Notes: generated by a model from the sequence alone, not told the origin. A DNA stretch of 64,000 nt from Peromyscus leucopus (GCF_004664715.2 NC_051070.1:47440456-47504455), one strand, 5' to 3'; positions 22,471 to 33,689 are shown, counted from the stretch's first letter. Translations and numbers: made by a program.

Positions 22471-22504
22471 GCCTCCGCCTTGCGCATTGGTGGCATTGGT
22501 GGCG

Positions 22505-23060
22505 CTGGTGTGAGGGACAGGAGTGAGATAGATTCCCTGGTAGGCAGACAGGTACAGAGGGAGGGCCCTGACTAGGATAAAGGTGGTCAGTTTCCAAGAT
22601 GGCCAGCTTCCTTCCTTGTCCTCCTGGCCAGAGACAAAAGCCTGGCAGATCAAAACAAAGACCTTATGGGCCTTTTTCACTGCCAGCAGGGCCCCTGCTG
22701 ATGGACAGGCTCAACAGATTCAAGGTTGGATTAGGATATGACTGCGCAACAGTTGTGGACCAATCAGCCATCCTGTCTTTCTTCAAACTGACCAGCCCCA
22801 AATCAGGGGAGGAAGACCCTTTAGAGACTTCAAATCCCCCTCCCTGGAGAGGAGGCTGAGTGCGGCTTCCTGAGTGTCCACTCTGCTTTTCCAAGGGCCC
22901 TTTCCTCTTTGTGTCTTCTGCGAGTGTGTATGTCTCCTCAACCCTAATAAAAGCCTCTCTTCAACCCCTGATTCTGTCTGCTCCAGTCTGCTGGATCTGA
23001 GATTTCTCCACTGTTACAAACCACATAGATCTCTCCTGCCTTTTAACTCTGTAACTGGAA
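22505..23060 (+). mobile_element. Probable solo ERV LTR
   Basis: Promoter-like order: ACCAATCAGCC box (22760), then CCCTAATAAAAGCCTCTC (about 22940-22957) followed by a U5-like segment. Boundaries are approximate; the family is not named. Confidence 0.55.
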
Positions 23061-23171
23061 GAGACAAAGAACCCAATCAAGATTCCTAGACAGTAGCAGA
23101 TGCATGGGCCCTCACACTGCACATATACAAGTTCCTATATACCACACATTATGTGCACCACACATTATGCT

Positions 23172-23172
<1 letters not shown>

Positions 23173-23209
<37 letters not shown>
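23173..23209. repeat. (CA)n microsatellite
   Basis: About 37 bp. Confidence 0.95.
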
Positions 23210-23212
<3 letters not shown>

Positions 23213-23370
23213 TACTAGTCCAAGAGAAATGGAGAATGTAAAGAAAACCATCCCTTCTCCCAGAGATACATTGGAAACCACTGGATAAGTCACCAGATAA
23301 GTGAGAACAAGGCAAAGACAGCATTTTTATTTTATATGTTTTAGGTAGGATTATTGGAAAAGAGTGATAT

Positions 23371-23867
23371 TGTGGAATATTATTTTAACTGGGCAGAGAC
23401 GTGTTACATTTGTTTGTGCTGCATTTGTTTAATGATGTAAAGATGTGTTGCATTTGTTTCACCTTGCCTGCCTAAGGCACCTGATTGGTCTAATAACGAG
23501 CTGAACGGCCAATAGCTAGGTAGGAAAATGATAGGCAGGGCTGGTGGGCAGAGAGAATAAATAGGAGGAGAAATCTAGGTTCAAGAAGAATGAGAGGAAA
23601 AAGAAGGAGGAGAGAACAAAGGAGATGTCCAGGACCAGAAGTCAGGCAGACACCAGCCAGCAGACAGGAGAAGCAGTGAAATAAGATATACAGAAGTAAG
23701 AAAGGTAATGAGCTCTGGGCAAAAGGTAGATAAAGAGAAAGAGGTTAATTTGAATTAAAAGAGCTAGCCAGAAACGTGCCTAAGCTAGGCCGAGCATTCA
23801 ACACTAATAAGTCTCTGTGTCATGATTTAAGAGCTGGTTGGTGGCCCCAAAGAAAAAGCCTGGTACA
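23371..23867 (+). mobile_element. Probable ERVK-type solo LTR
   Basis: TGTGGAATATTATTTTAACT to GCCTGGTACA, with GATTGGTCTAAT and CGGCCAATAGCTAGG CAAT-type boxes and AGAATAAATAGGAGG downstream. GAGTG on both sides is a possible duplication, but the left edge is uncertain. Confidence 0.6.
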
Positions 23868-24542
23868 GAGTGTTGCTGGTGGCCATGTCAGAGGAGTAGC
23901 AGGTGGCAACTGAAGTTCAAGATGTCAGTCCACCAGGAGGAAGCTCCCTGATGGGTGAATCCTGGATAGGTAAGGGCCCGAGACCACAGACTCCAGACTA
24001 GCTTTTGCTTCTGCTGTGCCTTTACATGTTTGACCCCGCCATCTTTCTCTGGTATCTGGCACGGTGTGAATGGGTGTGGGGAGATCCCCACTGCCTGTAA
24101 TGTAGTGTGTTTATCTCATGGAAACAACCCATTCTCCTGGGCATTTTTACCTGTGGATTATTATGAAGGTGATTTCTTCCTAAGCTGTACTGTCTAAGTG
24201 ATAATAATAATGTTAGTTTAAATAGAGTTGTGATGATTAAAAATACAAACAAAGAAGTGTCACACTGCTACAACACATGAGATTCTATTGAGGAGTCATT
24301 TAGACTGTGGCTTAGGTTAATGATGAAGAAAATAATTGAGTCCCAGTTAGCCCAGCTAGCTTAAATTCTTTTAACCTTAATGTTGGTATGCACAGGTTTC
24401 AGAATGTGTCACAGCTGAAACAAAGCTTTGAAAATAACTTAAAGTTAGACTAAGATGTTTTCATCAAATAGCTTTGAGGTGGAAAACCCAAGAAGATAAT
24501 CTAAAGTCTTAGAAAAGCACATAGTTGAATGCAGAACTCTTT

Positions 24543-24710
24543 TTTTTTTTTTTTTTTTTTTTTGGTTTTTCGAGACAGGGTTTCTCTGTGTAGCTTTGCG
24601 CCTTTCCTGGAACTCACTTGGTAGCCCAGGCTGGCCTTGAACTCACAGAGATCCGCCTGGCTCTGCCTCCCAAGTGCTGGGATAAAAGGCGTGCGCCACC
24701 ACCGCCCAGC
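24543..24710 (-). mobile_element. Young B1 SINE with target duplication
   Basis: Near-consensus antisense copy with a T run; AATGCAGAACTCTTT repeats on both sides. Confidence 0.93.
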
Positions 24711-25314
24711 CAAATGCAGAACTCTTTAAGGTCATGGAACAAGAACAAAGCAGCCCAATTATTTCTAGCTGATGCACTTTTCTTGCTAGGATTGGTTGAT
24801 GACCAAAGGTGATAATTAATTTCTTGAACCCATTTTTGCGCTTAATCTCCTGATGTAAATAACTATTGATGAATGGGTATGCACTCTAAATATTTAAAGT
24901 TGAGCTGATTGATTCTTTTTCATATATAAAAGTTTAGATTTGTGATTCCTTTATAAGACAAGTAATAAAGTAGTTGGTCCTTTCTTTGTAACTGCAAAAC
25001 TGCAGCCTGCCAGTAAAAGACCTGACTAAGAAAAATATCTTGCTTGCCTACATGGTTAATGCATAACAAGTTGCTTGGGTATCAATGTACGTGGGTTCTT
25101 GGGATAATGTGTTTTTCACTTGTAATACGTAAAATGTTTGATCATGTAAGGGATGAGGAAAACATGCTGCTTTTTTACTGTTTGTTTTGTATTCACTGTA
25201 ATCATTCACTGGAAAAACTGAATGTAACCACAGTGTAATTTTTATATTCCCTGAAAGATTTTGCTGGGGTATATAAGCCATAAGAAAAAGAATAAAGAAA
25301 GCATTAAAATTGGC

Positions 25315-25368
25315 TAGAAGGAAAACATCAGGAATGAGAGTTAGAAGGAAAACATCAGGAATGAGAGA
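25315..25368. repeat. 27 bp purine-rich tandem duplication
   Basis: Two copies starting TAGAAGGAAAACATCAGG, one mismatch at the end. Confidence 0.9.
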
Positions 25369-25560
25369 AGGAAATCACCAGGAAAATAAAGAATAGAGAA
25401 TGCAAAAGAAGAATTAAGGGAAAGTTCTGAAGAAAACCATCAAGAGAGAGTGTGAATGCCTTTTCCCTTAACCCCCTTAGATAGAAAAGTCTAGTATGCG
25501 CGGACACTGTGGATTCCCTTTGAGCCCTGCGCTGCTGGGAGGCTGGTCCCCCCCAGATGG

Positions 25561-26425
25561 CAATAGAGTGTACTGGTTAAAACTTAGCAATTAAGAATCT
25601 TGAGTATTGCCCACAGAGCGGCAATGTGGAAGGAGTGTCAGCCGTCAGGGTAAGGGGCTCCAAGTGGCCCTGGAGTGACAGCATGGTGGGGTTCGGACTC
25701 CTGCAGGGCTCCGGAAGTTTGCACTGCATTGGTTGGTTGTTGTTAGATGGCGAGGAACAAGCGATACAGGGGAAGTGAGGCTCCTCCCTTCTTTCTCCCT
25801 TCCTTCTGCAGCTCCTGAAAGGAGAATGGCTTGCAGATCTGGTCACAGGAGTTATTTACCCAAAAAGGAAATGCTTTAAAGGAATGTAAAAAAGCAAGTC
25901 AAATGTTACAAGCCAATTTGGGGAAATGTCACTGTGTGAGAATGAGGTGGGTGACAGGTGCCGGGCTCAGAGCCTGATAATGCCTCACGTTGTTACGTAA
26001 TACCTAAGACTTACCCTGCGCCTCCTCGCCACTTTGCGCTGCATTATAGCTCCTAGGATGGTACAGAACACGCCGAGAAAAAGGGATGCAGGCAGATTCT
26101 CAAGACAATTCTCAAGACAGCCAGAAAGAAGCAGTCTGTTAGCGTAGAGGCGGGTTATCTTTCCTCAGCGGCCTGGGATAGAGTCTCCCCGATCGCCTCT
26201 TCTAGACTCTGTGATGCAGTCAGGGATGCTGTTTAGAGATTTTGACTGACATGAGATAATGATGTCAAAACGTGTTTCAGTTTATGAGACATGGCACAAA
26301 CATGATGAAACATTTCTGGGTTTACTTCATCCCAGAAGATTTTCGGGGGTGAAAAGTTTCAGTGAATGATGGGGCTTCATTATTTTTATTTTTTCATTAT
26401 TCATTATTTTTTTTAATTTTTTAAA
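25561..26425. other. Intergenic, no gene seen
   Basis: No recognisable exon; may continue the LTR-like segment to its left. Confidence 0.45.
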
Positions 26426-26429
26426 AATT

Positions 26430-26626
26430 ATGCATATGTATGCCTGCAGGAATATAAGTGAATCATTCACATTCAGGAGCCCTTGGAGGGCCAGAATGGG
26501 TGTCTGATTCCCTGGAACTGAGGATACAGGCTATTGTAAGCCAACATGCAGGTTCTGGGGACGGCACTCATGTCTCCTGCAAGAGTACTCAGCGCTCTTA
26601 GCTGGTGAGCCATCCCTCCAGCTCTG
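26430..26626 (-). mobile_element. B2-type SINE, diverged
   Basis: Ends GAGCCATCCCTCCAGCTCT, with CAGCGCTCTTAGCTGG. Confidence 0.75.
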
Positions 26627-26715
26627 AGTGGTGGGACTTTAATCAGAACCCAGACCTGGAAACCTCACCTCTGCACTGTGGTGTTCCTCCACAATCTGAA
26701 ATTATGACTTCTGTT

Positions 26716-26862
26716 TTCATTTTTCGAGACAAGGTTTCTCTGTGTAGCCCCGGTTGTCCTAAAACTTATTCTGTAGACCAGGCTGGCCTTGCATTCACAG
26801 ACATCCACCTGTCTCTGCCTCCTGAGTGTTTTGATTAAAGGTGTGTGCCATCACTACCCTCA
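26716..26862 (-). mobile_element. B1 SINE
   Basis: TTTTTCGAGACAAGGTTTC to GGTGTGTGCCATCACTACC. Confidence 0.9.
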
Positions 26863-26921
26863 AGCTGAAATTAAGACTTGAAATAAACAAAACAAAACAA
26901 AACTCAGGGTTTATAAAACTG

Positions 26922-27072
26922 GAGCCAGTGAGATGGATCAGTAATGGCCTTTCCCACCAAGCCTGGTGTCCTTAGCTCAGTCCCTAGTACCCATATGAGG
27001 GAGGGAAAATATCACCACCCACAAGTCGTCCTCTGACCTTTGCACACATGCCACACCATGTGCCCCCTCAAA

Positions 27073-27115
<43 letters not shown>

Positions 27116-27117
27116 AA
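26922..27117 (+). mobile_element. B3 SINE with (AAAT)n tail
   Basis: CTGGAGCCAGTGAGATGGATC, ACCCACAAGTCGTCCTCTGACC; tail 27070-27117 is pure AAAT. Confidence 0.88.
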
Positions 27118-27121
27118 ATTT

Positions 27122-27308
27122 AGAGGGGGAGGTGGGTCAGAGGTTAAGTGAGCTAGCTGCTCTTACAGAGGACCAGAATTTGGTCCCCAGCACCCATGTC
27201 ACACGGCTCACTCCCGCCTGTAACTCCAGCTTCAGGGGTCCACCCTCTTCCCACTTCTGGGGCATGCCATCCATGCAGCACACACAGGCACACATTAGGA
27301 AAAACCAA
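27122..27308 (+). mobile_element. B2 SINE
   Basis: GGGGGAGGTGGGTCAGAGG head, GCTGCTCTTACAGAGGACC. Confidence 0.8.
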
Positions 27309-27635
27309 AAACCTCTGCCTAAATAACACAAGAAGGTATTCTCTTTCTCTTACTTGATCTAAAATGGAATTCTAAAAAAAGAGAGAGAGAGAATTAAAAA
27401 GGGAAATATCTATAGCACAGATCTGATGCTGAAACATCTGCTGTGCAAAATGAGGAGGCATTCCAGCATGAGTTCCCGAGTGAGCCCTAAATCCAACAGC
27501 ACCAGTGTGTGTACAAGGCAGACCACACCTACCCTGCGGAGCCAGAAACGGCAAGAGAAAAGGGTGGGCTGATAGCAAGCTTGATACCCCACAAAAGCAA
27601 ATATATACTCAGGCTACCTGAAGATAGTATTGTTT
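27309..27635. other. Intergenic, no gene seen
   Basis: No repeat or exon recognised. Confidence 0.5.
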
Positions 27636-27637
27636 TA

Positions 27638-27765
27638 AGCCAGGTGTGTGGCATGTGCCTGCTTCCCAGGACTTGGAGGCTGAGGCAAAACCTGGGCTAC
27701 AAAGTGAATTTGAGGCTAGCCTAGACCTCATAACAAGACCCTCTCTCAAAGTACCAGGAAAAAAA
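27638..27765 (+). mobile_element. Old B1 SINE
   Basis: GCCAGGTGTGTGGCATGTGCC to CCCTCTCTCAAAGTACC. Confidence 0.75.
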
Positions 27766-28104
27766 GATAATTAAAATTAAAAATCAATACTGCTTTAACA
27801 CATGTATAAAATGCAGCCAAGCCACACCTGGATAAGCGGCAATGGTTCCAGGCTCCTCGGTCAGGAGGATGTGAGTGGAGGGCCATGTGCCTTCAGTCAA
27901 GGGTCCTCTGGCTTGTTACATTGTTTTCTTTCTAATGCTGGCATGGTTTTCAGCAGGAGGGAGGAAACAGGAGGCCAAGATATTGGCTGCTTTCCATACA
28001 ACTATTAACAATTCATTTCCTTCCCCTGCCTCCTGCCAGAACAGTGGTTTCTTTAATCCTCACAGTGCCCAGTCCTCAGAGGAGCTTTCAGAACTCTGGG
28101 CCTT

Positions 28105-28210
28105 CTGACCCAGGTTTGATGATTGACACCGGCGGCTGAGACAGGAGCTCGGAGCTCTGGAGTTTAGGGCCGGCCTGGTCAGCATTATCAGACTACGTCT
28201 CTTTAAAAGG
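28105..28210 (+). mobile_element. Old B1 fragment
   Basis: GGCGGCTGAGACAGGAG to ACTACGTCTCTTTAAAAGG. Confidence 0.55.
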
Positions 28211-28287
28211 TGCTGGATATTCTGGTTCAGTAGGTATGCTTATTGCTGGTCATTCCTGTGATCGAAATACATGATAGAAAAATGACT

Positions 28288-28318
<31 letters not shown>

Positions 28319-28438
28319 GAGACAGGGTCTGTCTGGCCTGGAACTCGCTCAGTAGACCAGGCTGACCTTGAACTCACAGAGATCCACCTGCCTCTGCCAC
28401 CACAGTACTAGGACTAAAGGTGTGCACCACCGATCTCA
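28288..28438 (-). mobile_element. B1 SINE with long T run
   Basis: 31-T stretch, GAGACAGGGTCTGTCTGG to GTGTGCACCACCG. Confidence 0.88.
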
Positions 28439-28559
28439 GCAACAGAAGCAACTTAAGGGAGAGTTTTATTTGGGTTCCGGGCTTCAAAGGGTTCCAGCTT
28501 TCTGCAGCAGACAAGGCATCGTGGTCTGGCTCTGTAGTGGGGGGCACTGTGACAGAAAT

Positions 28560-29040
28560 CCTCATGGGTGAGACCCATGTGACGGTTGACATTGTCAGCT
28601 TGACAGGATCTAAAATCGCCTGGGGCACGGGTATCTAGGCACGCCAGTGGAGGGAGTGTCTTCACTGCATTAATTGAGGTTGGAAGACCCACGCCCCTTG
28701 GAGACTACAAGCAGGTTCCGGCTATAACCCTCAGAGGTCTGCCCCCAAGGACCTGCCGCCCACAGCCTGGCCCCTCCCACAGCCTCCCAAGAAACGACGC
28801 TATCTCTGGGGATCAGACGTTCCAACACACGAGCCTGTGGAAGACATCTAAAATTCAAACCATAATTATAGGCGTGGTGTTCCTATGTTAATCACTATGG
28901 AGAAACACCTGAGATGATTAACTTGCAAAGGGGAAGGATTTACTTTGGCTCATGATTCAGAAGAAAGCAGGTCACGGTCAAGTGTCCTCATGGCCTTGGC
29001 CTCTGATGAAGCCATACATGGAGGTGAGAGTGCATGGCAG
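28560..29040. repeat. Fragments of medium-reiteration repeats
   Basis: GTTGACATTGTCAGCTTGACAGG opens one fragment (compare 42700). GGAGAAACACCTGAGATGATTAAC and GGATTTACTTTGGCTCATG look like another. Boundaries uncertain. Confidence 0.45.
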
Positions 29041-29071
29041 AACAAAGGTGATTGCCGGGGAGGGGGGGAGG

Positions 29072-29073
<2 letters not shown>

Positions 29074-29146
<73 letters not shown>
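29074..29146. repeat. (GA)n microsatellite
   Basis: 73 bp pure; spurious Arg/Glu and Ser/Leu frames run through it. Confidence 0.96.
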
Positions 29147-29151
<5 letters not shown>

Positions 29152-29250
29152 AAGCGAGCAAGCGAGCAGGTGTTCCCCCGCCCCACACTCCGCCCCTCGC
29201 GCTCTCCCTCTCCTGCACTCTCTCTTTTGCTGTTTCAAGAGAGGTTTCTA

Positions 29251-29384
29251 GCCGGGCGGTGGTGGCGCACGCCTTTAATCCCAGCACTCGGGAGGCAGAG
29301 CCAGGCGGATCGCTGGGCTACCAAGTGAGCTCCAGGAAAGGCGCAAAACTACGCAGAGAAACCCTGTCTCAAAAAAAAAAAAAA
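29251..29384 (+). mobile_element. B1 SINE inserted into another B1
   Basis: GCCGGGCGGTGGTGGCGCACGC to CTGTCTC plus A14. The TACCAAGTGAGCTCCAGGAA variant is present. GAGGTTTCT/AGGTTTCT flank it; antisense B1 continues at 29384-29465. Confidence 0.9.
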
Positions 29385-29465
29385 GGTTTCTCTGTGCAGC
29401 CCTGGCTATCCCAGAACTCACTCTGTAGACCAGGCTGACCTCGAACTCAGATCTGGGACGCCAAG
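29384..29465 (-). mobile_element. B1 SINE, partial
   Basis: GGTTTCTCTGTGCAGCCC to CTCGAACTCAGATCTGG. Confidence 0.85.
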
Positions 29466-29635
29466 ATCCCCTTTCAAGGACAACCTCCAGTTATGGAAGG
29501 ACCCCCGGCTAGGACCCAGCTGTTTCCCAACAGCGCCACCTTCAGGATCAAGCCTGTAGCACGAGCGCCTTTCGGGGATACTTTCCAGCACTGTAGGGGA
29601 TATGGTGAGACTCACGTATTTTATTTCATTGGTTT

Positions 29636-29995
29636 ATTTTTAGTTATTTTATTATTTATATGTATGAGTGTTTTGCCTGCATATAAGTCTGTTCACCATG
29701 TGGGTGCTGGGAATCGAATCCTGGTCCTCTGGAAGAGCAGCCAGAGCTCTCAACCACTGAGACAGCCCTTCTTCCCCCTGAGTCTGTGAGGGTTTTTGGT
29801 TGGTTGTTTTTTTTTTTATTATTATTATTATTTTATTTGCACTGGTGTTTTGCCTGCATGTATATGTGAGGGTGTCAGATCTTGGAGTTACAGACAGTTT
29901 TTTTTGAACTTCCATGTGGATGCTGAGAATTGAACCCGCGTCCTCTGGAAGAACAGTCAGTGCTCTTAACCACTGAGCCATCTCTCCAGCGGGGT
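29636..29995 (-). mobile_element. Two B2-type SINEs, antisense
   Basis: 29636-29768 (GGGAATCGAATCCTGGTCC) and 29810-29991 (GAATTGAACCCGCGTCC to CCATCTCTCCAGC). Confidence 0.85.
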
Positions 29996-30165
29996 GTTTT
30001 GGTTTTGTTTTGTTTTGTTTTGTTTGTTTGTTTGTTTCTCTGTGTAGTTTTAGAGTCTGTCCTGGATCTTGCTCTGTAGACCAGGCTGGCCTCAAACTCA
30101 CAGAGATCCACCTGCCTCTGCCTCCCGAGTGCTGGGATTAAAGGCATGTACCATCACCACATGCC
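29996..30165 (-). mobile_element. B1 SINE
   Basis: TTTGTTT-rich tail, TCTCTGTGTAGTTTTAGAGTC to GGCATGTACCATCACC. Confidence 0.9.
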
Positions 30166-30234
30166 TTCAGTGTTTTTTAAAATGGAGTTTATTTAACAAA
30201 TAGCGAATGCTCTCATGTTATTAAATTCTGAAAG

Positions 30235-30398
30235 GTGCAGAGGAGGACCATCAGGCTGTCTCAATGGGTGAAGATTTATGGGTAATAGATTCCAGCTATC
30301 AAGCTTGGCATCTGATCCCCAGGACCCACAGGGTGGAAGGAGAGAGCCAATTCCTGCAAGTTGTCCTTTGACCTCCACATACATGCAGTGGCATGCAT

Positions 30399-30445
<47 letters not shown>
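30235..30445 (+). mobile_element. B3 SINE ending in (CA)n
   Basis: CCAGGACCCACAGGGTGGAAGG, TTCCTGCAAGTTGTCC; CA run 30401-30444. Confidence 0.85.
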
Positions 30446-30447
<2 letters not shown>

Positions 30448-30810
30448 ATAGATGGATGGATGGCTGGATGGATGACAGACAGATGTCTGGGGTTCCTCGT
30501 TCCTTCCTGGAATTACTCTGTTCTGATTGTCTTTCTAAAGACAGCACATGCATAGTCTAGTGGGTGGGATAGTGCTGGGAAGCTGCTTGACTTTTTAAAA
30601 ACATACTACTTTGCTCCTTGATTTTTTTTTCCACAAAAGACATTTTGGTGATGATTTCATTTGGCACAAAAAGAGTTTTTCATGCTATGGCCACATGTTT
30701 TAACATACAAAATATTTTAATATCCTAATTTACTCAAATAATCCTCTGCAAATGAACACTTACCATCTGTCTTAGGAATCCCAAACTATACAGTACATCA
30801 AAGAATACAA
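30446..30810. other. Intergenic, no gene seen
   Basis: (GGAT)-rich at 30447-30475, otherwise nothing recognised. Confidence 0.5.
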
Positions 30811-30811
30811 T

Positions 30812-31345
30812 TTGGGCTGGAGAGATCGCTCAGCAGTTAAGAGCACTGGCTGCTCTTCCAGAGGTCCTGAGTTCAATTCCCAGCAGCCACATGGTGGCTC
30901 ACAATGATCTATAATGGGATCTGATGTCCTCTTCTGGCATAAAGGCATACATGCAGATAGAGCACTCTTATTCTGTGGGAGCCCGTTTTCAGGTTCCTCG
31001 TGGCTTTACTCAGCAGGTCTGCATAGAGAGGATGATCAGGACCACGGGCCTGAGTGCAGGTGTCTGAGATGGTCTGCACTTGGCTGTGCTGGGATGAGGT
31101 CTTTTGCTCCACCCCTTGGCGTCTCTATAAAAACCCTGGGGCAGAGACAGTCGGGGCTCATTGGAATAGGTTCCAGGCCCTCTCAAGGCTATCCTTTATT
31201 TTCTATCTGTTCATCTCCAGAATCTAAATCCTTCTATCTAATATTTCCTGCTGCTCGCACTCAAGAAAACTCTGGGGAACTGTGGGGCTGGTGGGTAAAT
31301 GCACTGCAATATGCATAAAGTAAACAAATCTTTTCAAAAAAGAAA
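30812..31345 (+). mobile_element. B2 SINE interrupted by an LTR
   Basis: GGGCTGGAGAGATCGCTCAGC head, GAGTTCAATTCCCAGCAGCC box B; tail GTAAACAAATCTTTTC after the LTR. Confidence 0.8.
30974..31300 (+). mobile_element. ERV LTR with TATA box, inserted in a B2
   Basis: Opens TGTGGGAGCCCG; TCTATAAAAACCC at about 31122 is a good TATA box. It splits a B2 SINE (30812-30973 and about 31300-31345). Right edge approximate. Confidence 0.6.
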
Positions 31346-31644
31346 AAAAATACATTTCTATACATATACACATCAGTTCAGCCACAGTGACACCTGTAGA
31401 ATGAGTTGCCAGGAACAACAGGGGGCCAGAGGCTGTTTGTGCTTATAATAGTTCTGCCTTCTACAAAACCCGCCCCCCCCCTCCAGCCTTGAGCCTCACA
31501 TCTGGGAGCATGTTCTTTGCAGCATCTGCAACAGAAGCAGATTTTTGGGTTGGGTTCTTTTGTAGCTTAGACTAGCCTCAAATCTGTGTTTCTCCTGCCT
31601 TGATCCTCCACAGAGGTAACAGGCATGCCACACTGTGATGGCTG

Positions 31645-32125
31645 GTTTGTGGAGATCCACAGAGGTTTCCTAGTGAGAATTTACTCAGGGTCTGACAATC
31701 TGAGCTTGCTTTACCCAGCAGGCTGCAAAAGGAGATGATTTGACCACAGGTGTGGTTACCAGGTGTTTGGAAGGGTCTGCACTTGGCTGTGCAGTGTGTT
31801 TTGATCTAGCAAGGAGGAGGTCTTTTGCCCCGCCCCTTGGCATTGTATAAAAAGCCCTTTTGAATAAACAGAAGAGGCCGTTGGGTATTGACCCAGGTCC
31901 TCCTGAAGCTATCCTGTGTTTCTTCTGTCTTTCTCCTCTTTGCTATCTTTTTTGTTTTGTTTTTCGAGACAGGATTTCTTTGTGTAGTTCTGTGCCTTTC
32001 CTGAAACTCACTCTGTAGCCCAGGCTGGCCTTGAACTCACAGAGATCCACCTGACTCTTATCTTTCTATCTAATATTTTCTTAGCCCTTTCTCCTCCTCA
32101 TAAGAACTCTTGAAAAGGTAGGAGC
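31645..32125 (+). mobile_element. Second ERV LTR related to the 30974 copy, carrying a B1
   Basis: Shares GGTCTGCACTTGGCTGTGC, the GTCTTTTGCCCCGCCCCTTGG block and a TATAAAAAGCC box (about 31847) with its neighbour, but is diverged. A B1 (31955-32057) sits in its 3' part. Confidence 0.55.
31955..32057 (-). mobile_element. B1 SINE, partial, inside an LTR
   Basis: TTTTTCGAGACAGGATTTC to GAGATCCACCTGACTC; lacks the 5' end. Confidence 0.88.
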
Positions 32126-32539
32126 TGGCCTCTCACACTGGTTTTAATGAGGAAATTGACACAGTCTGGGATCAACTGGGAAGGGGGGTCTCAATAAGGA
32201 ATTATTTAGACCAGGTTGTTCGGTGGGCATGGGGCGTAGGAAGATCTGCCTCCTGCAGGTGGCACCATTCCCTAGGGAGAGGATCCTGAACTGGGTAAGA
32301 ATGGAGAAAGCAAAGGAATGTGAGCATGCATGCATTCAATACTCTCTGCTTCTTGAGTATGGATGTAATGTCATCAGATATTAGGAGTTCCCACCTCTCT
32401 GGTGTCCCCAAAATGATGGGCTATAATCTGGAACTGTGAACCACAAACCCGTTCTGGGGTTATGGGGACAATTCTGTGGATGCTGCCCTTGCAGAGGACC
32501 TGAGTTTGGTTCCCAGCACCCAGAGTGAGTCACCCATCA
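32126..32539. other. Intergenic, no gene seen
   Basis: 32160-32300 may be a type-related repeat fragment; no exon. Confidence 0.4.
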
Positions 32540-32609
32540 CACCCACCTGCTGCAAAATGTATTGTTATCTCTGACACCCACCTGCTGCAAAATGTATTGT
32601 TATCTCTGC
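32540..32609. repeat. 35 bp tandem duplication
   Basis: Two adjacent copies starting CACCCACCTGCTGC that differ only at the last base. The right copy touches the B1 target site. Confidence 0.9.
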
Positions 32610-32642
32610 AATTTTATTTTATTTATTTTTTTTGAGACAGGG

Positions 32643-33548
32643 TGTCTTAGAGTTTCTATTGCTGTGAAGAGACACCATAACCATAGCAACTCCTATAAAG
32701 GAAAACATTAAATTGAGATGGATTACAGTTCAGAGGTTCAGTCCATTGTCATCATGGTGGGGAGCATGGTGGTGTGCCAGAAGACATGATGCTGGAGAAG
32801 GAGCTGCTACATGTTGATATGCAGGCAGCAGGATATACTGTCACACTAGGCAGGATCTTAAGCTCAGGAGACCTTAAAGCCCCCCCCCCCCAGAGTGACA
32901 TACTTCCTCTAACAAGGCCACACCTACTTCAACAAGGCCATGCCTCCTAATAGTGCCACTCCCTATAAGATTATGGAGAATCAAAGGCTCTGTGAGGACA
33001 GCTAGGTTATTTGCTAGGCAGATATAGAGATCCACGGCCAGGCACCAGGCTGAGCTCCGGGAATCCAATTGATGAGAGAGAGGAGAGATACTGCAGGTGA
33101 GGGTCGTCGAGATCATGATGGGAGGACGTGCAGAGATGACCGGCCACACTAGTGGAAGCCCATGAACTGCGGACTGGTGGCTGTGGAGCCCCCATGGGAC
33201 TGGACTAGGCCCTCTGGATACAGAAGACAGTTGTTTGGCTCGAAATGTTTGGGGGGCACCCAGGCAGGGGGATCGGGATCTGTCCCTGGTCTACAGGCAG
33301 GCTTCTGGAACCTGGTGCCTGTGGTGTCAAGGGGCTTGGACCTGCCTAGGCTCAGTGTGCTGGGCTCTGCTGACTCCCCATGGGAGACCTCGATTTGGGG
33401 GATGTGGGAATGCGGGGTGGCTTGGGGAAGAGGGCTGGGAGGAGGGAGGATCTATGGATAGTATGTGGAGTGAGTATAAAATTTCTTAATAAAGAAAAAA
33501 ATGAGAAAAAAAAAGATTATGGGGGGTCAATTACATTCAGACTACCAC
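32643..33548 (+). mobile_element. Medium-reiteration repeat (type A) split by LINE-1
   Basis: TGTCTTAGAGTTTCTATTGC to GACTACCAC, with ACAGGG on both sides (32637-32642 and 33549-33554). The 6 bp duplication suggests an LTR-type origin. It resembles the repeat at 1928. Its own length without the LINE-1 is about 360 bp. Confidence 0.7.
32977..33512 (+). mobile_element. LINE-1 3' end nested in another repeat
   Basis: Same 3' UTR type as the 19576 copy (GGGACTGGACTAGGCCCTCTGG, G-rich tail, A-rich end). A 10 bp duplication AAGATTATGG lies at 32967-32976 and 33513-33522. Confidence 0.88.
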
Positions 33549-33689
33549 ACAGGGATTCTCTATGTAACAGTCCTGGTTGTCCTGGAACTCTCTCTATAGA
33601 CCAGGCTGGCCTTGAACTCACAGAAATCTGCCTGCTGAGTGCTGGGATTAAAGGCGTGCACTGCCTGGCATCTGCAATTTTATTTTGCA

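Larger units (their letters stand above)
24235..25560 (+). mobile_element. LTR-like AT-rich element with a later B1 insertion
   Basis: A long AT-rich segment with a GTATATAAGCC TATA-like box at about 25269, followed by a purine-rich 27 bp tandem repeat (25315-25368). I infer an LTR of an unnamed rodent ERV family. A young B1 (24543-24710) interrupts it. Confidence 0.4.
32621..33670 (-). mobile_element. B1 SINE split by the type A repeat
   Basis: The A-tail end (TTTTTTTGAGACAGGG) lies at 32621-32642 and the rest at 33549-33670. A 16 bp duplication TCTGCAATTTTATTTT at 32605-32620 and 33671-33686 frames the whole nest. Confidence 0.88.

Noticed and set aside
28945..29438. Arg/Glu-rich and Ser/Leu-rich frames
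   Set aside because: They translate the (GA)n tract and an adjoining B1.
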